From Ornithinibacillus sp047228935 (GTDB taxonomy: Bacteria; Bacillota; Bacilli; Bacillales; Amphibacillaceae), in contig NZ_JBFEGG010000008.1 of NCBI RefSeq assembly GCF_047228935.1, positions 1 through 64,000 on the forward strand: a stretch of 64,000 bases of DNA, in the 5' to 3' direction. Position 1 is the stretch's first letter. Each line of letters begins with the position of its first letter. Positions 24,979 to 34,657 of the stretch are shown here, piece after piece. The translations under genes were made by a program, and so were the position numbers. The notes under the pieces are model-generated. The model saw only the letters and a program-made list of their open reading frames with translations, did no database searches and was not told where the DNA came from.

Positions 24979-24996
24979 AACATGTATATACAAGTT
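24979..24996 (+). promoter_or_regulatory. Second TreR operator
   Basis: AACATGTATATACAAGTT differs from the first operator at one base and lies 39 bp downstream, in the 5' UTR. The pair allows cooperative or looped repression. Its presence shows that the start at 24967 of the extended reading frame is not the real start. Confidence 0.82.
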
Positions 24997-25020
24997 AATA
25001 ATGAAAGGGGATTCACTCCT

Positions 25021-26928
25021 GTGAATAAAGAACAATTAATATATGCACCATTAAGTGGGAGAATTGTGCCACTAGAAAAAGTTCCAGATCCAACATTTTC
25101 TGAAAAAATGATGGGGGACGGAATTGCAATCGAACCCACTGAAGGTAAGGTTGTAGCACCATTTGACGGTGAAGTTATGCAAGTTTTCCCAACGAAGCAT
25201 GCTATTGGTATCTTATCCAACCTTGGGGTAGAAGTATTAATTCATATAGGACTAGAAACGGTTGGACTAAATGGTGAAGGCTTTGAGACACATGTAAAAG
25301 CTGGAGATAAAATTAAGGCCGGAGATGTATTAGTCACAGTTGATTTGGATTTTATTAGTAAGAATGCAAAAAGTATTATAACCCCAGTTATTGTTACGAA
25401 TGGGGAACAATTCGAGATGTTATCAAAAACAGAAGAAAAAGATGTAGTGGCATTAGATTCTGTGTTGCTAGGAACTAAAGTTAAAGAGTCCACAACTATA
25501 GCTAAAAAGAAAGCGGATTCTTCTATGAAATATAGTGAGGAAGCAAAAGAGATTGTTTCTGCTATTGGTGGAGTAGATAATATTGCTGCTGCTACTCATT
25601 GTGTGACAAGATTACGCTTTGCCTTAGAGGATGATGCGAAAGTGGACCTTGATGCATTAGAAGAGCTTGATATTGTGAAAGGTTCCTTCTCTGCAAATGG
25701 CCAGTTCCAAGTGGTCATCGGGCAAGGTACAGTTGATAAAGTTTATGCAGCGATGGTAAAAGAGACTGGTATTCAAGAATCATCTAAGGATGATGTTAAG
25801 GCACTAGGAAGTCAGAAACAAAATCCTCTACAACGAGCAATTAAAACATTAGCAGATATTTTCATTCCAATACTTCCAGCTATTGTAACTGCCGGTCTAT
25901 TAATGGGTATTAACAATATTTTAGTTAACCCGTTATGGTCTGAACAATCAATTGTGGAAATGTATCCGTCATGGGCTGGTATAGCGAACATGATTAATAT
26001 CATCGCCAATACGGCATTTACATTCCTACCAGCATTAATTGGTTGGTCTGCTGCAAAACGGTTTGGTGGTAGTGAATTATTAGGTATGGTTCTTGGTTTA
26101 ATCCTTGTCCATCCTGATTTAATGAATGCATGGGGATATGGATCAGCACTAACAGAAGGAACGATTCCAACTTGGAACCTATTTGGATTTGAAGTAGAAA
26201 AGGTTGGATATCAAGGGCAAGTTTTACCTGTATTAATTGCGTCTTGGGTACTAGCTAAAATTGAGATATTCTTAAGAAAACGAGTGATTGAGTCATTACA
26301 ATTATTAGTTGTAGCGCCAATTGCCCTATTAATTACAGGCTTTTTAGCGTTCATCATTATCGGGCCAATTACCTTCACTATCGGAACTTGGATTACAGAT
26401 GGGCTAGTTGCTGTATTTGATGCGTTCCCAATTATTGGTGGTTTATTATATGGTGGGTTATATGCTCCATTAGTAATTACTGGTATGCACCATACTTTCC
26501 TAGCTGTTGATTTGCAATTAATTGGTAGTACTGGAACAACTTTCTTATGGCCAATATTAGCACTATCCAATATTGCGCAAGGGGCTGCTGTTTTTGCTCT
26601 AATGTTCGCAGCAAGAGATGAAAAGCTAAAAGGCTTAGCAGGAACTTCTGGTATATCAGCATGGTTAGGAATTACAGAACCTGCGATGTTCGGAGTAAAC
26701 TTACGCTATCGCTACCCATTCTTTGCAGCGATAATAGGTACAGCAATTGCGGGTGCTTTCATTACATTTAGTGGTGTGCAAGCAAGCTCTATTGGTGTAG
26801 GTGGTATTCCGGCTCCATTATCTATTCTAACGGAGGATTGGGTTGCCTTTGGAATAGGTATGGCAATTGTAATTATCGTACCATTTATCATTACTTTCTT
26901 AATTGCAAAACGTAAATTAACAAGATAA
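25021..26928 (+). CDS. treP: Trehalose PTS permease, EIIA-EIIB-EIIC fusion
   Basis: A 635-residue membrane permease that imports trehalose and phosphorylates it to trehalose-6-phosphate. Domain order: glucose-type EIIA at residues about 1-150 (active His in VLIHIGLETV), a Lys/Ser-rich linker, EIIB at about 175-260 (phospho-Cys in AATHCVTRLRF), and EIIC with about ten membrane segments. B. subtilis TreP is EIIBC only, so the N-terminal EIIA is notable. The start is GTG 25021, placed after AAAGGGG; upstream ATG codons overlap the second operator. It heads treP-treA-treR. Confidence 0.93.
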   Translation: MNKEQLIYAPLSGRIVPLEKVPDPTFSEKMMGDGIAIEPTEGKVVAPFDGEVMQVFPTKHAIGILSNLGVEVLIHIGLETVGLNGEGFETHVKAGDKIKAGDVLVTVDLDFISKNAKSIITPVIVTNGEQFEMLSKTEEKDVVALDSVLLGTKVKESTTIAKKKADSSMKYSEEAKEIVSAIGGVDNIAAATHCVTRLRFALEDDAKVDLDALEELDIVKGSFSANGQFQVVIGQGTVDKVYAAMVKETGIQESSKDDVKALGSQKQNPLQRAIKTLADIFIPILPAIVTAGLLMGINNILVNPLWSEQSIVEMYPSWAGIANMINIIANTAFTFLPALIGWSAAKRFGGSELLGMVLGLILVHPDLMNAWGYGSALTEGTIPTWNLFGFEVEKVGYQGQVLPVLIASWVLAKIEIFLRKRVIESLQLLVVAPIALLITGFLAFIIIGPITFTIGTWITDGLVAVFDAFPIIGGLLYGGLYAPLVITGMHHTFLAVDLQLIGSTGTTFLWPILALSNIAQGAAVFALMFAARDEKLKGLAGTSGISAWLGITEPAMFGVNLRYRYPFFAAIIGTAIAGAFITFSGVQASSIGVGGIPAPLSILTEDWVAFGIGMAIVIIVPFIITFLIAKRKLTR

Positions 26929-26953
26929 TGGTCAGTTTAGGAGTGAAAAATTA

Positions 26954-28612
26954 ATGCAACAAGAACCATGGTGGAAAAAAGCAGTTGTCTATCAAATTTA
27001 TCCGAAAAGCTTTCGTGATACAACAGGCAATGGTTTAGGTGATATAAAAGGGATTATTGAAAAACTAGATTATTTAAGTTCATTAGGTGTCGACGTACTT
27101 TGGTTGACACCTATTTACAAGTCACCTCAAAAAGATAACGGATACGATATAAGTGATTATTTTTCCATTGAACCAGAGTACGGTACAATGGAAGATTTTG
27201 AAACGTTATTAGCTGAAACGCATAAACGTGGGATGAAATTGATCATGGATTTAGTTATTAATCATACATCGACCGAACACGAGTGGTTTAAACAAGCATC
27301 TTCATCCAAGGATAATCCATATCGCGATTTCTATATTTGGAAGGATCCGATTGATGGAAAAGAGCCAAATAACTGGATCTCCAAGTTTGGTGGGTCAGCA
27401 TGGAAATATGATGAGAAAACAGATCAATACTACCTGCACCTGTTTGATGTTACACAAGCAGATTTAAATTGGGAAAATGAGAAATTAAGAAGTGAAGTTA
27501 TCAACATGATTCAATTTTGGGCGAAAAAAGGAATTGACGGCTTCCGCTTAGACGTTATTAACCTCATCTCGAAAAATCAAGAATTCCCAAGCGATTCGAC
27601 TGGAGACGGGAGAAGATTCTATACGGATGGACCACGTATTCACGAATATTTGCATCTGTTAAACAAGGAAGCATTTAGTCCATATAATATGATGACGGTT
27701 GGTGAAATGTCATCGACGACATTGGAAAATTGTGTGCTATATACAAAGCCTGATAGACAAGAATTAGATATGACATTTCAATTCCACCATTTAAAAGTAG
27801 ATTATCCGAACGGGGAAAAGTGGACAAAAGCCCCTTTTGATTTCCTGGCACTTAAGAAAATTTTATCAGATTGGCAAAAAGGGATGCATGAAGGTGGAGG
27901 ATGGAATGCATTATTCTGGTGTAACCATGATCAACCTCGCGTAGTCTCTAGGTTTGGGGATGATAAGGAATATCGTGTTGAGTCTGCAAAAATGCTTGCG
28001 ACTACTATTCATATGATGCAAGGAACTCCTTATATTTATCAAGGGGAAGAGATTGGTATGACGAATCCGAATTTCCAAGATATAAATGATTATCGTGATG
28101 TGGAGTCACTAAATGCTTATAAAATCTTGCAAGAGCAAGGGAAATCGAATGACGAGATTATCGGAATTTTAAATCAAAAATCCCGGGATAACTCGCGAAC
28201 GCCGATGCATTGGTCGCGTGAAGAACATGCAGGATTTACAAAAGGTACACCATGGATTAATCCAGCAAGTAATTACCGAGAAATAAACGTAGAAACGGAA
28301 TTACAAAAATCAAATTCCATCTTTAATCATTATCAAAAATTAATAGCATTAAGGAAGGAATATGATATTATAACCTATGGGGACTATCAACTATTGCTTG
28401 ATGAAGATCCTCAAATATTTGCATATACACGTAATTGGAATGGGGAGCAATTAATTGTTGTAAACAATTTCTACGGTAAAGAAGCTTTAGTGGACCTACC
28501 TATTGAATGGAACGAAAATACGGAGGTATTACTTTCAAATTACCAGGATTCACCGAATTCATCTAGTTTGACTTTAAGACCGTATGAGTCTATTGTGTAC
28601 TATGTAAAATAG
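26954..28612 (+). CDS. treA: Trehalose-6-phosphate hydrolase
   Basis: A 552-residue GH13 enzyme that splits trehalose-6-phosphate to glucose and glucose-6-phosphate in the cytoplasm. Catalytic motifs: nucleophile in DGFRLDVINLISK, acid/base Glu in TVGEMSSTT and the stabilising Asp in WCNHDQPRVVSRFGDD. QADLNWEN precedes the nucleophile, as in trehalose-6-phosphate hydrolases. It follows treP by 25 bp and precedes treR by 13 bp; GGAGTGAAAAATT gives the ATG. Confidence 0.94.
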   Translation: MQQEPWWKKAVVYQIYPKSFRDTTGNGLGDIKGIIEKLDYLSSLGVDVLWLTPIYKSPQKDNGYDISDYFSIEPEYGTMEDFETLLAETHKRGMKLIMDLVINHTSTEHEWFKQASSSKDNPYRDFYIWKDPIDGKEPNNWISKFGGSAWKYDEKTDQYYLHLFDVTQADLNWENEKLRSEVINMIQFWAKKGIDGFRLDVINLISKNQEFPSDSTGDGRRFYTDGPRIHEYLHLLNKEAFSPYNMMTVGEMSSTTLENCVLYTKPDRQELDMTFQFHHLKVDYPNGEKWTKAPFDFLALKKILSDWQKGMHEGGGWNALFWCNHDQPRVVSRFGDDKEYRVESAKMLATTIHMMQGTPYIYQGEEIGMTNPNFQDINDYRDVESLNAYKILQEQGKSNDEIIGILNQKSRDNSRTPMHWSREEHAGFTKGTPWINPASNYREINVETELQKSNSIFNHYQKLIALRKEYDIITYGDYQLLLDEDPQIFAYTRNWNGEQLIVVNNFYGKEALVDLPIEWNENTEVLLSNYQDSPNSSSLTLRPYESIVYYVK

Positions 28613-28625
28613 AAGAGGGACAGGC

Positions 28626-29336
28626 ATGCAAAGTAAATATGTCACGATTTATGAGGATATCGCAAATAAAATTAATTCAAAAGAATGGCTTGCAAATGAC
28701 ATGCTACCTTCTGAAAATGAATTAGCCGTAGAATTTGACACTTCAAGAGAAACGGTAAGAAAAGCATTAAACTTACTGGCACAAAACGGCTATATTCAAA
28801 AGATTCAAGGGAAAGGATCTATGATTTTGGATGTCCATAAATTCTCCTTCCCAGTTTCAGGAATCGTAAGCTTTAAAGAGTTAGCTACTAATTTGAATTT
28901 AAAAAGTATGACACATGTTGAATCGTTGGGATATGTGGAAGATAATGATCCAGTATATCGCAAGCTAAATGCAGAATACAATCGGATTTGGGGAACGAAA
29001 AGAGTCCGTGAAATATCTGGGGAAAAGATAATTCTAGATAAAGACTATTTTTCTGAACAATTTGTTCCTATCTTGACCGAGGAAATTTGTAAGAAATCGA
29101 TTTATGAACATATTGAAAGTGAATTAGGGCTAACGATTGGCTTTGCACAAAAAGAAATAGTCGTAGAAGAGCTTACTGATGAGGATAGAGCCTTATTAGA
29201 TGTAGAAGGATATTCGCTAATCGTCGTGATTAAAAGCTTAGTGTATTTGGAGGATGCAAGTCTGTTCCAATACACAGAGTCAAGACATAGACCAGATAAG
29301 TTCCGATTTATCGATTTTGCAAGAAGAGTGAAATAG
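28626..29336 (+). CDS. treR: GntR-family trehalose operon repressor
   Basis: A 236-residue repressor: N-terminal GntR winged helix (LPSENELAVEFDTSRETVRKA, about residues 26-46) and a C-terminal UTRA effector domain (about 90-235, ending RPDKFRFIDFARR). It binds the TGTATATACA palindromes before treP and is released by trehalose-6-phosphate, as known for B. subtilis TreR. Third gene of the operon, followed by a terminator. Confidence 0.94.
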   Translation: MQSKYVTIYEDIANKINSKEWLANDMLPSENELAVEFDTSRETVRKALNLLAQNGYIQKIQGKGSMILDVHKFSFPVSGIVSFKELATNLNLKSMTHVESLGYVEDNDPVYRKLNAEYNRIWGTKRVREISGEKIILDKDYFSEQFVPILTEEICKKSIYEHIESELGLTIGFAQKEIVVEELTDEDRALLDVEGYSLIVVIKSLVYLEDASLFQYTESRHRPDKFRFIDFARRVK

Positions 29337-29338
29337 TG

Positions 29339-29363
29339 AGGGATGTTTAGGCATCCCTTTTTT
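29339..29363 (+). terminator. Terminator of the trehalose operon
   Basis: GGGATG, loop TTTAGG, CATCCC and a TTTTTT tail. Confidence 0.85.
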
Positions 29364-29450
29364 AGAAAAGTTGTGAAAGTGCAATCAAAGATGTCTAGCT
29401 CCTGCACAGCTTAATCCGTGCGCTGTTCTTATTTAATGGAGGGAATACAT

Positions 29451-31133
29451 ATGCAAAAGGCATGGTGGAAAGAATCGGTAGTTTATCAAATATATCCTCG
29501 TAGCTTCAACGATAGTAATGGTGATGGAATTGGGGATATTAACGGGATTATTGAAAAATTAGATTATCTAAAGAATTTAGGAATTGATGTTATTTGGTTA
29601 TCACCAGTCTACCAATCTCCTAATGATGATAATGGGTATGATATTTCAGATTACCAACAAATTATGAGTGACTTCGGTACAATGGAAGACTGGGAAAGAC
29701 TGTTAGACGAAGTTCATAATCGTGGTATGAAATTAATTATGGACCTTGTGGTAAACCATTCTTCCGATGAACACCATTGGTTTATTGAATCAAGAAAATC
29801 TAAAGATAATCCTTACCGTGACTATTATATTTGGCGTCCAGGGAAAGATGGAAAAGAGCCGAATAATTGGAACTCAACCTTCAGTGGTTCAGCATGGGAA
29901 TATGACGAACAAACAGATGAGTACTTTTTACATATTTTTAGTAAAAAACAGCCTGATTTAAACTGGGAGAATCCGAAGCTACGTGAAGAAATTTATACGA
30001 TGATGAAGTGGTGGCTAGATAAAGGCATCGATGGATTCCGTATGGATGTAATCAATTTTATCTCAAAAGTACCTGGATTACCTGATGCTCCAAATCCACA
30101 TGGGGAAAAGTATGTTTCCGGTGGGGAGTTCTTCGTGAACGGACCTAGAATTCATGAGTTTCTTCAAGAGATGCATCAAGAAGTAATCGCAAATTATGAT
30201 GTCATGACAGTTGGCGAAATGCCTGGGGTAGATGTAGATGAAGCGAAGAAATATACCAATTTAGATCGTCATGAATTACAAATGGTATTCCAATTTGAAC
30301 ATATGGATCTTGATTCTGCTCCTGGTGGGAAATGGAATTTGAAGCCTTTAGACCTTCGTGATTTGAAAAAAAGTATTACGAAATGGCAAACCGGGTTACA
30401 TGGTGTAGGCTGGAATAGTCTATATATGAATAATCACGATCAACCACGTGTAGTCTCCAGATTCGGTGATGATAAAAACTATCGAGTAGAGTCTGCTAAG
30501 ATGCTAGGAACGTTCCTCCATATGCTTCAAGGTACGCCTTACATTTATCAAGGTGAAGAAATTGGCATGACGAATGTTCGCTTTGAATCAATAGATCAAT
30601 ACAAAGATATTGAAACTCTAAATATGTTCAAAGAAAAAGTAATCGAAGGTAATGAAGATCCTGATAAAGTAATGGAGTCTATTTATGTAAAAGGAAGAGA
30701 TAATGCTCGTACACCGTTTCAGTGGGATAGTACGGAGAATGCTGGTTTTACAACGGGTGAACCTTGGATTAAAGTGAATCCGAACTATAGAGAAATTAAT
30801 GCTGAAGCTGCAGTAAACGATCCGAATTCCATTTATCATTATTACCGTGCATTAATTCAATTAAGAAAAAAGCATGAGATTATTGTTTATGGTGATTATC
30901 AGCTACTTCATCCGGAAAGCCAAGAAGACTTTTCTTATTTGCGTACATTAAACGATGAGAAGCTTCTTGTAATAACGAACTTTACAGGCCAGAAAATCGA
31001 ATGGACATTACCAGAAAATATTCAGTTCCATGTTAAAGAAAAACTAATTGGTAATTATAGTAACCAAGAAATGCTAGAAGGTAGAAAAATTAGTTTAAGA
31101 CCTTATGAGGCAATTGTGTTTTTAGGAGAATAA
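29451..31133 (+). CDS. malL: Oligo-1,6-glucosidase / alpha-glucosidase (GH13)
   Basis: A 560-residue GH13 alpha-glucosidase. The nucleophile lies in DGFRMDVINFISK, the acid/base Glu in TVGEMPGV and the third Asp in NNHDQPRVVSRFGDD. QPDLNWEN and the Val just after the nucleophilic Asp are the residues associated with alpha-1,6 specificity (isomaltose, panose, limit dextrins), unlike treA's QADLN. The start is ATG 29451 after GGAGGG; the open frame upstream is spurious. It lies behind the treR terminator, so it may have its own promoter, but could be fed by read-through. Confidence 0.88.
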   Translation: MQKAWWKESVVYQIYPRSFNDSNGDGIGDINGIIEKLDYLKNLGIDVIWLSPVYQSPNDDNGYDISDYQQIMSDFGTMEDWERLLDEVHNRGMKLIMDLVVNHSSDEHHWFIESRKSKDNPYRDYYIWRPGKDGKEPNNWNSTFSGSAWEYDEQTDEYFLHIFSKKQPDLNWENPKLREEIYTMMKWWLDKGIDGFRMDVINFISKVPGLPDAPNPHGEKYVSGGEFFVNGPRIHEFLQEMHQEVIANYDVMTVGEMPGVDVDEAKKYTNLDRHELQMVFQFEHMDLDSAPGGKWNLKPLDLRDLKKSITKWQTGLHGVGWNSLYMNNHDQPRVVSRFGDDKNYRVESAKMLGTFLHMLQGTPYIYQGEEIGMTNVRFESIDQYKDIETLNMFKEKVIEGNEDPDKVMESIYVKGRDNARTPFQWDSTENAGFTTGEPWIKVNPNYREINAEAAVNDPNSIYHYYRALIQLRKKHEIIVYGDYQLLHPESQEDFSYLRTLNDEKLLVITNFTGQKIEWTLPENIQFHVKEKLIGNYSNQEMLEGRKISLRPYEAIVFLGE

Positions 31134-31142
31134 AGACAAAAG

Positions 31143-31180
31143 AAAGAGGAGATAAACAAACATTTGTTTATTTCCTCTTT
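31143..31180. terminator. Bidirectional terminator after malL
   Basis: AAAGAGGA and ATAAACAAA pair with TTTGTTTAT and TCCTCTTT, followed by T-rich sequence on both strands. It includes the last codons of the convergent small gene. Confidence 0.8.
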
Positions 31181-31350
31181 TTGTTCTTTTTTTCATCTGG
31201 TATATATTTCGTATAATATGCTGCAAAAAGTAAACTAATGAGGGTTAGCCCCCAAGTAACGATACCAGTCCATTGCAAGTCTATTCGTAGTCCAACAATT
31301 AATATGAGTGCACTGATACCGAGAAAAATTGCAGTTAAATAGCGTTTCAT
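31168..31350 (-). CDS. Small two-segment membrane protein
   Basis: A 60-residue protein with two hydrophobic segments (AIFLGISALILIVGL and GIVTWGLTLISLLFAAYY) and a basic Lys/Arg-rich tail. I do not recognise the family. The frame opens at GTG 31356, but GAGGTG ends 7 bp before the ATG at 31350, so that is the start. Its 3' end lies in the malL terminator. Confidence 0.68.
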   Translation of the reverse strand: MKRYLTAIFLGISALILIVGLRIDLQWTGIVTWGLTLISLLFAAYYTKYIPDEKKNKKRK

Positions 31351-31476
31351 GATCACACCTCAAATGAAGATAAACTTCACTATCATTAATAATATATTAT
31401 GCTTTATTATATAATACTATAAATTATTCGTGCGGGTCTATTTTACTATTAACTTATCCTGGTAAATCGCGTGAAA

Positions 31477-31914
31477 TTATTCTTGTATAATCGTTGGTTT
31501 AGGCTTGCGTGTTAAGCAAAGTATCCCTGCAATCAGATATAAGATTCCACTAAGGATTCCCCCACCTGCAGTGATAATGACATAAAGGACTCCGGTTGCA
31601 ATAAAGATAATACCTGCAGCAACAGGACTTTTATTGCCTTTTAATAAAACTAATGCAACAATACCTAAAATAATAGCTAAAATTGGTAAAATAATTAGTA
31701 ATGGGCCACCGGTTGCAAGGTTCAAGTTAAAGAATTCTTGTAGCATATCAATGTCACTATTAGTCAATTGAAACTCATCTTGATTATTATACATATAATC
31801 CTGTAAGTAACCTTTATTATTTTCCATCCATAGTCTTAAAGCCCCGAAAGCAATTGAAAAGACGTAAAAAACTGCCCCAATAATTCCAAGTGTAATTTCT
31901 GCTGTACGTTTCAA
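31477..31914 (-). CDS. DUF4064-type membrane protein
   Basis: A 145-residue membrane protein: a start helix (ITLGIIGAVFYVFSIAFG), an extracytoplasmic stretch rich in Asn/Asp (residues about 35-65) and three further hydrophobic segments, with a short basic C-terminus. This pattern fits the DUF4064 group common in Bacillaceae. The open frame reaches 31962, but TAAGGAGG directs a TTG start at 31914, giving (M)KRTAEITLG. Function unknown. Confidence 0.75.
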   Translation of the reverse strand: MKRTAEITLGIIGAVFYVFSIAFGALRLWMENNKGYLQDYMYNNQDEFQLTNSDIDMLQEFFNLNLATGGPLLIILPILAIILGIVALVLLKGNKSPVAAGIIFIATGVLYVIITAGGGILSGILYLIAGILCLTRKPKPTIIQE

Positions 31915-32064
31915 ACAAAATTCCTCCTTATTAATAACTATCTCCATTTTATACGAAAACAATAGTTTATAGTTTCATTTTTTATTATTTTATTCGAGTT
32001 GTTTAAAATATAGAATTGTTTGAAAATATGCCCTATAATTGAAATACAGGAATAGGAGGGGAAG

Positions 32065-33219
32065 ATGATGCGTGAAGTAGTTATTGTCGATGGTATTCGG
32101 ACTGCGGTTGGACGAAAGGGTGGTTCGTTAGCTAATTACCGTGCCGATGATTTAGCAGCGGTAGTGTTAGAAGGGTTAATAGAACGGACTAATGTGAATA
32201 AAAGTGATGTTGAAGATATCATTTTAGGGTGTGTAACACAAGTTAATGAACAAGGAGGAAATATTGCTCGTACCGCAGCTCTGATAGCAGGTTTTCCGAC
32301 TAAAGTGCCAGGAGTTACAATTGATCGTCAATGTGGATCCAGCCTACAAGCAATTCATTTTGCGGCTCAAGCTATTGCATCAGGAGATATGGATATCGTA
32401 ATTGCGGGCGGTGTAGAGAGTATGACTCGGTCACCGATGTTTTCTAATATCGGTAATACAAAGCCAAGTAAGTTGTTGCAAGAAAAATATGAAATCGTTA
32501 ATCAAGGCATATCCTCTGAGAAAATCGCTGAAAAATGGGGATATACAAGACAAATGTTAGATTCCTTTTCCTTAGCGAGTCACAAAAAAGCATTACAAGC
32601 TATTGAAAAAGGTACATTTGAAGCGGAAATTATCCCAGTTGACGTAGAGGATCAGGAGGGAAATAAGCGAACCTTTCATATAGATGAAGGGCCAAGAAAG
32701 GACACTTCTTTAGATGCTCTGTCCAAGTTGAAACCGGTCTTTCAGGAAGAAGGCGTAATTACGGCAGGAAATGCTAGTCAGATGAGTGATGGTGCTAGTG
32801 CAGTATTGCTTATGTCGAAACAAAAGGCTGATGAATTGGGCATTAAACCTAAGGCAAGAATTGTTGCCAGAGCTGTTATTGGCTCTGACCCGACCCTAAT
32901 GTTAACAGGCCCAATCCCAGCAACGAAAAAAGTGTTAGAGAAAGCAGGTCTTTCGATAGAGGACATGGACCGATATGAAGTGAACGAAGCATTCGCACCA
33001 GTACCCCTTGCATGGTTAGAAGAGACCGGTGCTGACCCGAATAAACTAAATGTAAACGGAGGTGCAATTGCGCTCGGTCATCCTTTAGGTGCAACAGGAA
33101 CTAAGTTAATGACCTCTTTACTGTATGAACTAGAGCGCACACAAGGCAAATATGGACTACTTGCCATTTGTGAAGGAATGGGAATGGCAAATGCCACGAT
33201 AATAGAACGAATCGAATAG
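32065..33219 (+). CDS. Acetyl-CoA C-acyltransferase (thiolase)
   Basis: A 384-residue cytoplasmic thiolase for fatty acid beta-oxidation or acetoacetyl-CoA formation. The acyl-accepting Cys is in TIDRQCGSSLQAIHF (about residue 90), the His base in NGGAIALGHPLGATG and the second catalytic Cys in AICEGMGMANATI, near the C-terminus. The last motif reads CEGMG rather than CxGGG, as in some thiolase subfamilies. AGGAGGGGA precedes tandem ATGs at 32065 and 32068. No other fatty acid gene is adjacent. Confidence 0.92.
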   Translation: MMREVVIVDGIRTAVGRKGGSLANYRADDLAAVVLEGLIERTNVNKSDVEDIILGCVTQVNEQGGNIARTAALIAGFPTKVPGVTIDRQCGSSLQAIHFAAQAIASGDMDIVIAGGVESMTRSPMFSNIGNTKPSKLLQEKYEIVNQGISSEKIAEKWGYTRQMLDSFSLASHKKALQAIEKGTFEAEIIPVDVEDQEGNKRTFHIDEGPRKDTSLDALSKLKPVFQEEGVITAGNASQMSDGASAVLLMSKQKADELGIKPKARIVARAVIGSDPTLMLTGPIPATKKVLEKAGLSIEDMDRYEVNEAFAPVPLAWLEETGADPNKLNVNGGAIALGHPLGATGTKLMTSLLYELERTQGKYGLLAICEGMGMANATIIERIE

Positions 33220-33227
33220 CTTTTGGT

Positions 33228-33258
33228 AAAACAACTGCCTATAATGGCGGTTGTTTTT
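33228..33258 (+). terminator. Terminator of the thiolase gene
   Basis: AAAACAAC and GCC pair with GGC and GTTGTTTT, followed by T's. Confidence 0.8.
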
Positions 33259-33454
33259 GCTTTATAGTAGGTACTGCACATCAACTGACTTCCATCAAAT
33301 CCTCCTTAAAAATGCATGAATACTTCTTCCTCATGTCATATTAAGACTAAACGTGTTGGACAAGTTGCTGAATCTTGTTGAATTTTATTACTAAACGGAA
33401 AAATTTTCCTGTTATTGTGGTATAATTAGTAAAAATGTATGAGGAGAAGTGATT

Positions 33455-34657
33455 ATGACAAGGGGGAGTTTAGTAGGAACTTTTGTGTTTGTGTTTTTAA
33501 GCCTATTGTTATTCTCATGTGGTATCGGAACAACAGATGAAGAGAGCGATTTAACTAGAACGGCTGGTTCCCATTCAGAGAAAGTAATAGAGCCTAAAGA
33601 ACCAAAAGTACCAATAGATGTAAAACAAGAAATATCCATTGCTGCAATCGGAGATATGTTAATTCATAATGGAGTTTATGATGATGCGTGGACCGGAGAA
33701 GGATATGATTTTACACCGATGCTTAAGCGGGTTAAGCCGTTTCTTAGTGATGCGACGATTTCCATCGCGAATCAGGAAACAATGATTGGTGGTGTGGAAT
33801 TAGGATTATCCTCTTACCCAACATTTAATAGTCCTACAGAAGTAGGAGATGCTTTAAAATGGGCTGGAATTAATGTTGTATCACTAGCTAATAATCATAC
33901 ATTAGACCGTGGAGAAGAAGCTATACAACGAGCAATTAAACATTGGGAAACCATAAATATGATGTACACTGGTTCTTATAAAAACTACGAGGATAGGGAA
34001 AGGCTAAGAATTTTTGAAACAGAAGAAGGGGTCTCTGTTGCCTTTTTATCCTATACTTATGGAACGAACGGAATTCCGGTTCCAACAGGGAAGGATTACC
34101 TTGTTAACTTAATTGATCAAGAACTTATTGCTTCAGAAATACAAGCTGCTAAGGAAAAAGCGGATGTAGTTGTGTTAAGTCTTCATTTTGGAAATGAATA
34201 TGAACGGATGCCTAATCAAACGCAGAAAGATTTAGTCCAGTTCGTAGCAGATCAAGGAGCAGATGTCGTTCTCGGACATCATCCACACGTTTTGCAACCT
34301 GTTGATTGGGTCACAGGAAAGGACGGAAACCGTACGTTAGTTATTTATTCCTTAGGTAATTTCTTGTCGGGACAAGATGAATTTTATCGCCAGATTGGTG
34401 GGGTATTTAAGTTTCATATAACGAAAACATTGTCAGGTGGAGAAACAGAAATAGAAGTACATTCCCCAGAATTTCTCCCTACATATGTGAAATATGAGAA
34501 TTGGAAAAATTACGAGGTAATCCCTATGTTTCAATTAACTGATCAAGAGTTACCAAATGCAAAAGCTCATTATGAAGAGATAAAAGAGCATATGTCACAA
34601 TGGGTACCAGAATTAAAATTTATTGAACAAACAAAAGAAGATGCCACGGAGGATTAG
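33455..34657 (+). CDS. CapA/PgsA-family metallophosphatase-like lipoprotein
   Basis: A 400-residue extracytoplasmic lipoprotein (lipobox LLLFSCG, Cys near 25) with the CapA fold: SIAAIGDMLIHNGVY, ISIANQETMIGG, VVSLANNHTLDRGEE, VLSLHFGNEYERMPN, VVLGHHPHVLQPV and YSLGNFLSGQ. In poly-gamma-glutamate operons this protein is needed for polymer export, but here no pgsB/pgsC neighbours exist, so the role is open (a cell-surface hydrolase or envelope function). GAGGAG supports ATG 33455 over GTG 33449. Confidence 0.87.
   Translation: MTRGSLVGTFVFVFLSLLLFSCGIGTTDEESDLTRTAGSHSEKVIEPKEPKVPIDVKQEISIAAIGDMLIHNGVYDDAWTGEGYDFTPMLKRVKPFLSDATISIANQETMIGGVELGLSSYPTFNSPTEVGDALKWAGINVVSLANNHTLDRGEEAIQRAIKHWETINMMYTGSYKNYEDRERLRIFETEEGVSVAFLSYTYGTNGIPVPTGKDYLVNLIDQELIASEIQAAKEKADVVVLSLHFGNEYERMPNQTQKDLVQFVADQGADVVLGHHPHVLQPVDWVTGKDGNRTLVIYSLGNFLSGQDEFYRQIGGVFKFHITKTLSGGETEIEVHSPEFLPTYVKYENWKNYEVIPMFQLTDQELPNAKAHYEEIKEHMSQWVPELKFIEQTKEDATED

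Noticed and set aside
24967..25020. N-terminal extension of treP
   Set aside because: It contains the second TreR operator and lacks a ribosome site; AAAGGGG points to GTG 25021.
33455..34657. Poly-gamma-glutamate capsule operon
   Set aside because: The CapA-like gene stands alone; no pgsB, pgsC or capE neighbours.
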